A DNA stretch of 5,198 nucleotides from Thermomicrobiaceae bacterium (lineage in GTDB: Bacteria > Chloroflexota > Chloroflexia > Thermomicrobiales > Thermomicrobiaceae). Made by a program: the position numbers and the translations under genes. Within the stretch, counting starts at the first letter, position 1; the number at the start of each line of letters is the position of its first letter. The notes below the pieces were generated by a model. The model ran no database searches. It saw nothing but the letters and a program-made list of their open reading frames with translations, and was not told the DNA's origin. Location: NCBI GenBank assembly GCA_007123655.1, contig SKKR01000055.1, positions 1-5,198 on the forward strand, written 5' to 3'. Below, one piece after another: positions 1-5,163 of the stretch.

Positions 1-687
1 ATTGCCGCAGGCAGCACGATTTCGCTCTGGGTTGCCGCCGCCGCCTACGATCGAGCCGCGGCAGGCGAGATAGATCTGGAAGATGAGCACACGATCAGCG
101 CCGGAGACCAGGCGCCCGGGACAGGGATCCTCAAAGGCGCTGACTACGTCGCGGAAACGCTCACGCTCCACGAGCTGATCGAGATCATGCTGCTATACAG
201 TGACAACACGGCAACGAACATCGTGACAGACATGATCGGCGGGCTGGATGCCGTTTCAGAGTACGCCAGCGAACACGGGTACCCGGAGACCCGGATGCAA
301 CGCTATCTCGGCAGCCTTGATCCCGCGAACGAGAACTATTCGTCTGCTCGTGACGGCGCGATGTTCTTCCAGCGCCTGCTCGACGGCGAAATCGTCGACG
401 AGACAGTGTCGAGCGAGCTTCGGGAAGTCCTGGAACTGCGGGTCATTGCCGACAACACCGGGTACAACTACTTCGGCCGCGATCTCGACGCGAACGTGCG
501 ATATGCCAGCGTCTCCGGACTGATTCCGGGTGTTCGGAACGTATTCGGATACGTCTGGATCGAACAGCTGGAACGTCCGATCGTCATAAGCATCATGCTG
601 GATTCGCTGGCGAGCGAGACGGCTGGAGAAGACGCAATCGCAACGACGATCCTCGAGGTCATCCGATTGTTTGAAGACTCGGAGTAG
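1..687 (+). CDS. Class A beta-lactamase-fold serine hydrolase homologue, 5' truncated, likely inactive
   Basis: The reading frame is open from the first base of the window to the TAG at 685-687, giving 228 visible residues; the N-terminus, with any signal peptide, lies outside. The fold is recognised from three ordered blocks. An AGSTISLW segment at residues 3-10 matches the active-site serine helix, YSDNTATN at 66-73 is a textbook SDN loop, and VSGLIPGVRN at 171-180 sits where KTG-x-x-PGVRN is expected. Class A enzymes and related penicillin-binding proteins (PF13354-type) use Ser and Lys of SxxK and Lys of K(T/S)G for acylation. Here SxxK reads STIS and KTG reads VSG, and no ExxLN omega-loop motif is visible near residues 95-110. 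The inference is a beta-lactamase-fold protein without beta-lactamase activity, probably exported and possibly a binding or structural protein. The frame is intact, so it does not look like a decayed pseudogene. Fold call fairly sure, function unknown. Confidence 0.85.
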   Translation: MAAGSTISLWVAAAAYDRAAAGEIDLEDEHTISAGDQAPGTGILKGADYVAETLTLHELIEIMLLYSDNTATNIVTDMIGGLDAVSEYASEHGYPETRMQRYLGSLDPANENYSSARDGAMFFQRLLDGEIVDETVSSELREVLELRVIADNTGYNYFGRDLDANVRYASVSGLIPGVRNVFGYVWIEQLERPIVISIMLDSLASETAGEDAIATTILEVIRLFEDSE

Positions 688-734
688 CTGCGAGAAACAG
701 CGCGTCGAGCAGCAGGCGAGTCCTTCGGGTTCCC

Positions 735-809
735 GTTGCCAGCCAGGGTGACCGGTATCAACCGGTCGCCGGGCGAAGCGGCCGGGCTGCCTACCCCCAA
801 ACAGGCAAC
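735..809 (+). other. Compact foldable element in the convergent spacer
   Basis: GTTGCC at 735-740 pairs perfectly with GGCAAC at 804-809. AGCC at 741-744 pairs with GGCT at 785-788. GACCGGT at 750-756 pairs with ACCGGTC at 761-767 around a four-base loop. GGGT at 746-749 could also pair with ACCC at 793-796, which would form a pseudoknot. The nested arrangement suggests a folded RNA in the 3' untranslated region of the upstream gene, or a small RNA ending at the hairpin just downstream. I could not match it to a known riboswitch class. Stems were found by eye in GC-rich DNA, so chance pairing is possible. Confidence 0.3.
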
Positions 810-827
810 TCTTTGTTCATGGAAGAC

Positions 828-863
828 AGCAGCCCCGGCATAGCGCCGGGACTGCTGCTTTGT
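828..863 (+). terminator. Terminator-like hairpin between convergent genes
   Basis: The arms 828-839 and 845-856 form a 12-position stem with a single C-A mismatch and a five-base loop, followed on the plus strand by GCTTTGT, a weak T-rich tail. It lies about 140 bases after the stop of the beta-lactamase-like gene and about 30 bases beyond the stop of the opposite-strand 83-residue gene. It could therefore end transcription from both sides, though no T-run follows on the minus strand. Moderate support only, because the T-tract is short and interrupted. Confidence 0.45.
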
Positions 864-887
864 CCTGATCCGACTGAACGGCAACGT

Positions 888-1139
888 TTACCGAACAGCA
901 GTTTTTTTCCATGCCGGAATGCGAACACGTGACTTTGCAGCCGGGGCAGTCACGTTAAACCCGATTACATCATGCTCCTCGAACGTGCCGACGGTTTCGC
1001 CTCGCTCGTTCTTGCACACCAGCCAGCGCGGCACCGGATCACGACCTGTTTGTCGCGTCGCTGCAGGGCTCCATGTACAGGACTGCGCGATCGGCAGTTC
1101 CTTCTGACGTCCGTTCTTGAGATGCACCACGACTGGCAT
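888..1139 (-). CDS. Small uncharacterised 83-residue protein
   Basis: This is an 83-residue reading frame with ATG at 1139-1137 and TAA at 890-888. The start is fixed by GAGGTG five bases upstream. The protein opens with MPVVVHLKNGRQKELP and has a second strand-like block, WLVCKNERGETVGTFEEHDVIGF, at about residues 39-61. The alternating hydrophobic and charged pattern with Gly and Asn turns suggests a small all-beta cytoplasmic protein. The last 20 residues are basic (KSRVRIPAWKKTAVR). Two cysteines (21 and 42) are visible, which is not enough for a zinc finger. No signal peptide or membrane segment is seen. It is transcribed towards the beta-lactamase-like gene and away from the exopolysaccharide genes, apparently from its own promoter. 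I do not recognise the family and assign no function. I consider it real because of the ribosome binding site, the promoter and the protein-like residue pattern. Confidence 0.72.
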   Translation of the reverse strand: MPVVVHLKNGRQKELPIAQSCTWSPAATRQTGRDPVPRWLVCKNERGETVGTFEEHDVIGFNVTAPAAKSRVRIPAWKKTAVR

Positions 1140-1144
1140 TCATT

Positions 1145-1150
1145 CACCTC
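1145..1150 (-). promoter_or_regulatory. Ribosome binding site of the 83-residue gene
   Basis: On the minus strand GAGGTG is followed by AATGA and then the ATG. This is a near-ideal Shine-Dalgarno match with five-base spacing, and it selects this start codon. Confidence 0.7.
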
Positions 1151-1170
1151 AGCGCTCGATGAACAACCGA

Positions 1171-1190
1171 ACAATACACTCCCGTATTGT
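1171..1190. repeat. Perfect palindrome over the -10 region (operator candidate)
   Basis: ACAATAC at 1171-1177 and GTATTGT at 1184-1190 are exact inverted repeats around six bases. The right arm overlaps the candidate -10 hexamer of the minus-strand gene and the element covers the predicted transcription start. That is where a dimeric repressor would block initiation. The role is inferred from position only. Confidence 0.45.
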
Positions 1191-1215
1191 AGCAACACCA
1201 TCGGCCTGCCGACAA
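1186..1215 (-). promoter_or_regulatory. Candidate sigma70-type promoter of the 83-residue gene
   Basis: On the minus strand TTGTCG (plus coordinates 1210-1215) and TACAAT (1186-1191) are separated by 18 bases. TACAAT matches five of six consensus -10 bases and TTGTCG starts with the conserved TTG. The predicted start near 1179 gives a leader of about 40 bases to the ATG, with the ribosome binding site inside it. Two palindromes overlap the core elements, which suggests regulation. Confidence 0.45.
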
Positions 1216-1222
1216 TGTCGGC
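1208..1222. repeat. Perfect palindrome over the -35 region (operator candidate)
   Basis: GCCGACA, a central A, then TGTCGGC forms an exact 7+1+7 palindrome. It contains the candidate -35 hexamer of the minus-strand gene. Its arms differ from those of the palindrome at 1171-1190 apart from a shared ACAAT core, so the two could bind different proteins. Confidence 0.42.
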
Positions 1223-1430
1223 GAAGTTGGAGTCTGACGTGTCTGTACGCATGTACTCGAGTGACATGACCGCAACAGGCCGTTTGTCCGACACCCGAAC
1301 TCAGTGACGCCGCTGATTCGGACGAAAAAGAGAGCTCCAGCGAGCCCGTGCCGACGCTGGTTCGGCGGCCTGTCGTGAAGGCGCGCTTGCTGAGCAGGAT
1401 CACGCTCCAACTGTGTCATTCAGTCAAAGG
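1223..1430. other. Divergent intergenic stretch without a recognised gene
   Basis: No convincing protein is encoded on either strand between the 83-residue gene's regulatory region and the plus-strand promoter at 1431. The open frames here read as low-complexity, Arg/Ser/Cys-rich shadow translations. The only small structure noted is CCAGCG at 1337-1342 pairing with CGCTGG at 1355-1360, which is too short to interpret. Confidence 0.6.
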
Positions 1431-1459
1431 TTGACAGATGGGTGCTGATACGCTAAAAA
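1431..1459 (+). promoter_or_regulatory. Candidate promoter for the structured leader and exopolysaccharide genes
   Basis: A perfect TTGACA at 1431-1436 is followed after exactly 17 bases by TAAAAA at 1454-1459, which matches four of six -10 bases. It is the best sigma70-type promoter I see in the window. It points at the sugar transferase gene, and its predicted start near 1466 falls just before the first strand of a long complementary helix. Transcript mapping is absent, so this is a sequence-based prediction. Confidence 0.5.
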
Positions 1460-1515
1460 CGTATGTGTTGAGTAGCTTGTTTCGCGAGCGCCGACGGGCC
1501 CGAAGCGACGTGCTT

Positions 1516-1551
1516 GTTCGGCACCGGGAATCGCGAGTTCGGTTCCGGGAA
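1516..1551 (+). repeat. Imperfect tandem repeat forming an RNA hairpin
   Basis: GTTCGGCACCGGGAA (1516-1530) recurs as GTTCGGTTCCGGGAA (1537-1551), with 13 of 15 bases identical and a 21-base period. Each copy is partly self-complementary (TTCGG with CCGG/GAA), so the pair can fold into the hairpin at 1512-1553, with GCTT pairing with AAGC at the base. The hairpin explanation fits the surrounding helix better. The 21-base period would also suit a protein binding one face of the DNA. Confidence 0.4.
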
Positions 1552-1741
1552 GCAATTGACATTCACATTGGTCGGATGTGGATGGCGATCGACGCGCGAA
1601 CACAGACTACTCAATCAGGTTCACCCGAGAGTCGAGATAGTTGACTGGACGCTGAACCGGTGACAATCGAAGAGTTCCCTAAGAGGCTGTGAAGCGTGGG
1701 CTGCAAGTTGGGCACCTCGCCTGCGCGAAGCCAGTGGTGCA

Positions 1742-1773
1742 ACCGGCTTTCGGATTTTCGGAGCCGGTCTTTT
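1742..1773 (+). terminator. Terminator or attenuator hairpin in the leader
   Basis: ACCGGCT at 1742-1748 pairs exactly with AGCCGGT at 1762-1768 across a 13-base loop, and CTTTTC follows at 1769-1774. A GC-rich stem followed by a T-run fits an intrinsic terminator. It sits about 100 bases before the start codon of the sugar transferase, so it would either end a separate small RNA or act as an attenuator for the exopolysaccharide genes. The T-run has only four bases, so efficiency is uncertain. No clear competing antiterminator was found. Confidence 0.48.
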
Positions 1774-1869
1774 CATGTCCGTCGACCGCCAGCACTCTCG
1801 AGCGAACGATCCGTGAGGCCGCAGCACGAGGCAGGATCGTACCAAGACGCATTCGGGAAGGCGGGCACC

Positions 1870-2667
1870 ATGGCTAATCGCCATATCACGAGGAACTCGA
1901 CAACACTGGATCCGGCGTTCGCGACCGTCACTGAAGAGGTTATGCGTTCACCTTCGGCACCAACCAGACCCCAGGGACATCGCGGTCAGGTTCGGGAACT
2001 CGATCCCGAGACGCTTGCCGCGCAGAACGCGCGCGCCATACTCCAGAACTACAACGCGATCGCACACGAGACACCGTCTTCGGATGCAACGGCGGCATAT
2101 CCCTATGTCAAGCGGGCGCTCGATCTGACATTGGCCTCGCTGGCGCTGATCGCGTTCGCACCGTTGATGATCCTCATTGCGGTTGCAATCCGGCTTGACT
2201 CGCACGGCCCGGCGCTCTTCATTCAGGACCGGGTCGGACAGGGTGGGCGATACTTCCGGATGCTCAAGTTCCGCACCATGACGAACGGATCCGGAGTCAA
2301 GCTCAACGGTCTGCACAAACATGTCAACGACAAACGGATCACCCGGATCGGGCGATTCTTGCGGAAGACCAGCCTGGACGAACTCCCACAACTGATCAAC
2401 GTCGTACTCGGGCAAATGAGCCTGGTTGGTCCCCGGCCGGAGCTTCCGGAAATCATGCTGAACCGTTACGAGCCGTGGCAGTATCAGCGGTTGACGGTGC
2501 CTCAGGGCATCACGGGCTGGTGGCAGGTCACCGGCCGTGGCCGCAAGATGCTCTGGAAACACACGGCAGACGACATCTACTACGTCGAACGCGCATCGTT
2601 CTGGTTCGATCTGAAGCTTCTGCTTTTGACCGTCCGCGCGGTGATAAGCCGTGATGGCGCATTCTAG
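1870..2667 (+). CDS. Polyprenyl-phosphate sugar-1-phosphate transferase (initiating glycosyltransferase of exopolysaccharide synthesis)
   Basis: This is a 265-residue bacterial sugar transferase (PF02397 type). Such membrane enzymes transfer a sugar-1-phosphate from a nucleotide sugar to undecaprenyl phosphate, the first committed step of a lipid-linked repeat unit. Residues 1-76 are a polar, probably disordered N-terminal tail. KRALDLTLASLALIAFAP at 81-98 begins the hydrophobic, Pro-broken membrane helix (about 84-108). FIQDRVGQGGRYFRMLKFRTM (117-137), TSLDELPQ (167-174, with the catalytic Asp-Glu pair D170-E171), SLVGPRPE (184-191) and GITGWWQVTGRG (213-224) are family signatures. The long WbaP-type N-terminal domain with four membrane segments is absent, so this is the short catalytic form. 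The frame stays open upstream to 1696, but that extension would translate the hairpin at 1742-1773 and looks non-protein-like, so ATG 1870 with GGAAGG nine bases or so upstream is preferred. An internal ATG at 1942 is possible. The sugar is not predictable. Confidence 0.92.
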   Translation: MANRHITRNSTTLDPAFATVTEEVMRSPSAPTRPQGHRGQVRELDPETLAAQNARAILQNYNAIAHETPSSDATAAYPYVKRALDLTLASLALIAFAPLMILIAVAIRLDSHGPALFIQDRVGQGGRYFRMLKFRTMTNGSGVKLNGLHKHVNDKRITRIGRFLRKTSLDELPQLINVVLGQMSLVGPRPELPEIMLNRYEPWQYQRLTVPQGITGWWQVTGRGRKMLWKHTADDIYYVERASFWFDLKLLLLTVRAVISRDGAF

Positions 2668-2804
2668 ATCGGCAGTGATCGAGATGAAGTGGGTTGATCG
2701 TAAGTGCCCAGTTCGATAAGCGGAAACACGTCAACATGGTCGCGGTGGGACCTGTAGCCTGTCGCATGGAGCGGCTAATCAGAAGCGACCGGCTATACGT
2801 GCGC

Positions 2805-2843
2805 GATCAGCGCGATCTGCCGAAAACGCAGAGATCGCTGATC
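2805..2843 (+). repeat. Stem-loop 1 of the spacer
   Basis: GATCAGCG at 2805-2812 pairs exactly with CGCTGATC at 2836-2843. An alternative overlapping pairing joins GCGATCT (2812-2818) with AGATCGC (2832-2838) around an A-rich loop. No T-tract follows, so it is not a typical terminator. Confidence 0.5.
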
Positions 2844-2850
2844 TGCACCG

Positions 2851-2885
2851 GTCACCGGACCGTGCGTGCTGAGCGGACCGGTGAC
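2851..2885 (+). repeat. Stem-loop 2 of the spacer
   Basis: GTCACCGG-A-CCG at 2851-2862 pairs with CGG-A-CCGGTGAC at 2874-2885, a 12-position stem with one A-A mismatch and an 11-base loop. CACCGGTC at 2846-2853 is also an exact complement of GACCGGTG at 2876-2883, so two registers compete. No T-run follows. Confidence 0.55.
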
Positions 2886-2924
2886 ACTGATGGGAAGGCA
2901 CGCAGGTACACCGCATGCTAAGGA

Positions 2925-2966
2925 TGCCGGCGCGCGACAAGACCTGGCGCGCCGGCACCCACTTTT
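2925..2966 (+). terminator. Stem-loop 3: perfect 11-bp GC-rich hairpin, possible terminator
   Basis: TGCCGGCGCGC at 2925-2935 pairs exactly with GCGCGCCGGCA at 2947-2957 around 11 bases. CCCAC and then TTTT (2963-2966) follow. The stem is very stable, but the T-run starts five bases after it, so termination is plausible rather than clear. It could end a transcript from the sugar transferase gene about 260 bases after its stop, or belong to a structured RNA with the neighbouring hairpins. Confidence 0.42.
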
Positions 2967-3060
2967 CAGACGCAGCCCAAGGTTTCGTGACCCTGATCTT
3001 CGTCGTATCGCCGGAAGGTGCGAATCGTACTCGCGCATCAAATGTGCGGTGCGACCGTGT

Positions 3061-3090
3061 GCCGCCTCCGGTACACAGGTACCGGACGGC
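3061..3090 (+). repeat. Stem-loop 4 of the spacer
   Basis: TCCGGTAC at 3067-3074 pairs exactly with GTACCGGA at 3079-3086 around the four-base loop ACAG. The stem is extended by GCCG (3061-3064) with CGGC (3087-3090) across a bulged CC, giving 12 pairs in total. No T-tract follows. Confidence 0.52.
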
Positions 3091-3258
3091 CGCGAACCAG
3101 GTGCTCATAGCGAGTGTGAATTAGTACCGCAGGCACAGGGGGCGTCTCGTCATTCGGAACCCGAACATACTACAGTAATCGCAGGTGAGAAGGCAGGATG
3201 GATCGATTCAGGTAACGTCCGGAAACTCGACAACATGGGTCGTTTCACAGGGTGGAGT

Positions 3259-3263
3259 AAGGA
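3259..3263 (+). promoter_or_regulatory. Ribosome binding site that sets the epimerase start
   Basis: AAGGA lies eight bases before the ATG at 3272. The frame is open upstream to an ATG at 3185, but the dinucleotide-binding fold begins directly at [11 protein letters not shown]. The 3272 start with this site is therefore chosen and the 29-residue extension rejected. Confidence 0.65.
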
Positions 3264-3271
3264 AAGAGCAG

Positions 3272-4351
3272 ATGACAGTCGCGATAGTAACGGGGTCGGG
3301 TGGGCTTGTCGGATCGGAATCGGTGCGGCAGTTCGCCCGGATTGGCATGGAAATCGTCGGCGTCGATAATGATATGCGGCGCACATTCTTCGGAGACGAG
3401 GCGTCGACGGCGTGGAACATCCGTCAGCTCCAGGACGAACTGGGCGATCGCTATCACCATTATGAAATCGACATTCGTGATCGGGAGGGAATCGACCGGC
3501 TGTTCGACCGTTTCGGTTCTGATATCAGCCTGATCGTGCATTGCGCGGCACAACCATCGCACGATTGGGCCGCCCGGGAACCATTCACCGACTTCGACAT
3601 CAACGCGACCGGCACGCTGAATCTCCTGGAAGCAACACGACGGCACTGCCCGGCCGCGGTGTTCATCTTCACGTCGACGAACAAAGTGTACGGTGATACG
3701 CCGAACCGGCTTCCACTGATCGAGCAGGAGACCCGCTGGGAGCTCGATCCATCCCATCCGTACTCAAATGGTATCAAGGAAGACATGTCGATCGACCACA
3801 CGCTGCACAGCTTGTTTGGCGCATCCAAAGTCGCTGCGGACGTGATGGTGCAGGAGTACGGACGCTATTTCGGCATCCGTTCGGCCTGTTTCCGCGGGGG
3901 TACACTCACCGGCCCACGGCACTCTGCCACGCAATTGCACGGCTTCCTCGGCTACGTCATGCGCTGTGCGATGACCGGCACGCCGTATACCGTGTTCGGC
4001 TACAAGGGAAAGCAGGTCCGTGACGCAATTCACAGTAACGACCTGGTTCGCGCGTTTGAAGCGTTTTATCGTGAACCGCGGGTCGCCGAGGTTTACAACA
4101 TCGGCGGTGGAAGATTCAGCCACTGTTCGGTCCTTGAAGCGATTCAGATGAGCCAGGAGATCAGCGGTCGAGAGATCGACTGGTCCTATTCGGAAACGAA
4201 TCGCATCGGTGATCACATCTGGTGGGTGGGCAGTAACGAACGATTCCAGGCGCAGTACCCGAACTGGACCATGGAATACAACGTCGAACGAATACTCAGT
4301 GACATCTATGAGGCGAATGTCGAGCGCTGGACGGAATCGGTGCACGCATGA
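3272..4351 (+). CDS. NAD-dependent epimerase/dehydratase, CDP-paratose 2-epimerase-like
   Basis: This is a 359-residue extended short-chain dehydrogenase/reductase (PF01370 type), full length for the family. [16 protein letters not shown] at 1-16 is the Rossmann strand with TGxxGxxG, and D32 after the second strand fits NAD binding. [19 protein letters not shown] (90-108), [16 protein letters not shown] (133-148), [12 protein letters not shown] (207-218) and [19 protein letters not shown] (241-259) are the blocks by which I recognise relatives of CDP-paratose 2-epimerase (RfbE type, making CDP-tyvelose). These cytoplasmic enzymes invert a sugar carbon through a transient keto intermediate using bound NAD. 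T136 sits at the usual Ser/Thr position and K186 at the YxxxK lysine, but the Tyr position is F182 (FGASK). The other CDP-tyvelose pathway genes are not in the window, so the substrate is uncertain. ATGA overlap with the next gene implies translational coupling. Confidence 0.88.
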   Translation: MTVAIVTGSGGLVGSESVRQFARIGMEIVGVDNDMRRTFFGDEASTAWNIRQLQDELGDRYHHYEIDIRDREGIDRLFDRFGSDISLIVHCAAQPSHDWAAREPFTDFDINATGTLNLLEATRRHCPAAVFIFTSTNKVYGDTPNRLPLIEQETRWELDPSHPYSNGIKEDMSIDHTLHSLFGASKVAADVMVQEYGRYFGIRSACFRGGTLTGPRHSATQLHGFLGYVMRCAMTGTPYTVFGYKGKQVRDAIHSNDLVRAFEAFYREPRVAEVYNIGGGRFSHCSVLEAIQMSQEISGREIDWSYSETNRIGDHIWWVGSNERFQAQYPNWTMEYNVERILSDIYEANVERWTESVHA

Positions 4352-5145
4352 AACACAATGTGCTCGGGGTTCTGGTCGACGAAACCACCTACGCCGACGC
4401 GACACAGCGCATTATCACGGCCGCTCATGATGGCCGCGGGTACGCGGTGAGTGCGCTCGCCGTTCACGGAGTCATGACCGGAGTGCAGGACGACGCGCAC
4501 CGTCTGCGGTTGAACAGCATGGATCTGATTACGCCGGACGGTCAGCCCGTCCGCTGGGCGTTGCGCCTGTTGCACGGGGTACGTTTGCCGGACCGCGTGT
4601 ACGGCCCGACACTAACGCTGCACGTTCTGCGAGAGGCGGAACGCTCCGGATTGCCGGTTTACTTCTACGGCAGCAAGCCCGAGGTTCTGGAGCGTCTGGT
4701 GGCGAAGCTCCGGCGTCAGTACCCCGATCTCGAGATCGCGGGTGCGGAACCCTCACTTTTCAGAACCATATCGGTCGATGAAAAGCAGGAGATCGCGACA
4801 CGCATTCGGGCTTCAGGGGCGAAGATCCTCTTCGCAGGACTGGGATGCCCGCGGCAGGAAGTCTTTGCGTACGAATTCAAAGATGTCGTCAGCATGCCGA
4901 TCCTGGCAGTCGGCGCCGCGTTCGATTACCACGCGGGACTGGTCTCCGAACCGCCGTCCTGGGTGCAGCGAGCCGGTCTGCAGTGGCTCTATCGTCTCGT
5001 CCAACAACCCACACGTCTCTGGAGACGATATCTGTTGCTCAATCCACACTATTTGATCCTTCTGTTTCTGCAATTTTTCGGACTTTGGCGCGCGAAGATT
5101 CTTCCAAACGCTCAGGATTCGCCAGATGAAGGCATAGCCGCATGA
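4348..5145 (+). CDS. WecG/TagA/CpsF-family glycosyltransferase
   Basis: This is a 265-residue glycosyltransferase of the WecG/TagA family (PF03808, GT26). Members add a sugar, often N-acetylmannosamine or its uronic acid, to an undecaprenyl-diphosphate-linked acceptor at the cytoplasmic membrane face. Visible signatures are [11 protein letters not shown] (61-71, with the presumed catalytic base D64), [10 protein letters not shown] (81-90), [15 protein letters not shown] (103-117), [15 protein letters not shown] (162-176), [11 protein letters not shown] (187-197) and the Arg-rich C-terminal segment [16 protein letters not shown] (213-228). A hydrophobic stretch follows (about 229-247) that probably holds the protein at the membrane. 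Aligned by eye to TagA, the conserved active-site Asn falls on A38, which may be a subfamily trait. The start ATG overlaps the epimerase stop as ATGA, so the genes are co-translated. A partnership with the initiating transferase upstream is inferred. Donor sugar unknown. Confidence 0.9.
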   Translation: MKHNVLGVLVDETTYADATQRIITAAHDGRGYAVSALAVHGVMTGVQDDAHRLRLNSMDLITPDGQPVRWALRLLHGVRLPDRVYGPTLTLHVLREAERSGLPVYFYGSKPEVLERLVAKLRRQYPDLEIAGAEPSLFRTISVDEKQEIATRIRASGAKILFAGLGCPRQEVFAYEFKDVVSMPILAVGAAFDYHAGLVSEPPSWVQRAGLQWLYRLVQQPTRLWRRYLLLNPHYLILLFLQFFGLWRAKILPNAQDSPDEGIAA

Positions 5146-5163
5146 AAAGGCCGATAAAATAGC

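Larger units (their letters stand above)
1466..1773 (+). ncRNA. Candidate structured non-coding RNA or attenuator leader
   Basis: A promoter-like pair ends at 1459 and a terminator-like hairpin ends at 1773, with no convincing gene between. At the predicted 5' end, TTGAGTAG (1468-1475) pairs exactly with CTACTCAA (1607-1614). The helix continues inward with one C-A mismatch, a T-G wobble, TGT/ACA, one bulged C (1601) and TTCGCG (1481-1486) with CGCGAA (1595-1600), about 18 pairs in all. CGCCG/TGGCG (1489-1493 with 1583-1587) may extend it. Inside lie two hairpins: 1512-1553 (about 15 pairs with one bulge and one mismatch) and 1562-1582 (TTCACAT with ATGTGGA). Further on are GGTTCA/TGAACC (1618-1623 with 1653-1658) and GCACC/GGTGC (1712-1716 with 1736-1740). 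I recognise no known RNA family; 6S RNA, RNase P and tmRNA hallmarks were looked for and not found. It could be an independent RNA of about 300 nt or the 5' leader of the gene at 1870. Confidence 0.4.
2668..3271. other. Gene-free, hairpin-rich spacer inside the exopolysaccharide cluster
   Basis: About 600 bases separate two same-strand genes of the cluster. The open frames on both strands are Arg/Ser/Pro-rich, lack recognisable motifs and have no plausible ribosome binding sites. The spacer instead carries four strong inverted repeats between 2805 and 3090, listed separately. A poor promoter-like pair is visible at 2694-2699 (TTGATC) and 2715-2720 (GATAAG) with only 15 bases between. TTCGG-AAC-CCGAA at 3153-3165 is a short palindrome upstream of the epimerase gene. 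The length suggests that the downstream genes may have their own transcription signals. Confidence 0.6.

Noticed and set aside
735..809. Assignment of the folded element to a c-di-AMP (ydaO), FMN or other named riboswitch
   Set aside because: Short look-alike stretches exist, but the conserved core sequences are not present in order and no gene follows on the same strand.
965..1419. Several overlapping minus- and plus-strand open frames around the 83-residue gene
   Set aside because: They overlap the better-supported gene or its promoter, lack ribosome binding sites and read as shadow translations.
1556..1561. Second perfect TTGACA as a -35 box
   Set aside because: No acceptable -10 hexamer lies 15-19 bases downstream (the region reads GTGGATGG), and the site falls at a junction in the predicted RNA fold.
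1438..1644. 68-residue plus-strand open frame with AAAGG seven bases upstream
   Set aside because: Its ATG lies inside the best promoter candidate, the translation is Arg-rich without protein-like pattern, and the segment is better explained by paired RNA strands.
1696..1869. 58-residue N-terminal extension of the sugar transferase
   Set aside because: It would translate the hairpin and T-run at 1742-1773, has no matching ribosome binding site, and its residues do not resemble the family.
2779..3108. 109-residue minus-strand open frame in the spacer
   Set aside because: It is Arg/Ser/Cys-rich, has no ribosome binding site, and its sequence is dictated by the inverted repeats; no recognisable domain.
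3166..3176. CATACTACAGT as a -10 region for an epimerase promoter
   Set aside because: No recognisable -35 hexamer lies at a suitable distance, so support is too weak to list.
3185..3271. 29-residue N-terminal extension of the epimerase
   Set aside because: The Rossmann fold begins at the ATG at 3272, which has a well-spaced AAGGA; the extension has no family match.
2866..3369. 167-residue plus-strand open frame across the spacer
   Set aside because: The composition is Arg/Gly/Ser-rich with no motifs, it crosses two perfect hairpins, and it overlaps the true start of the epimerase in another frame.
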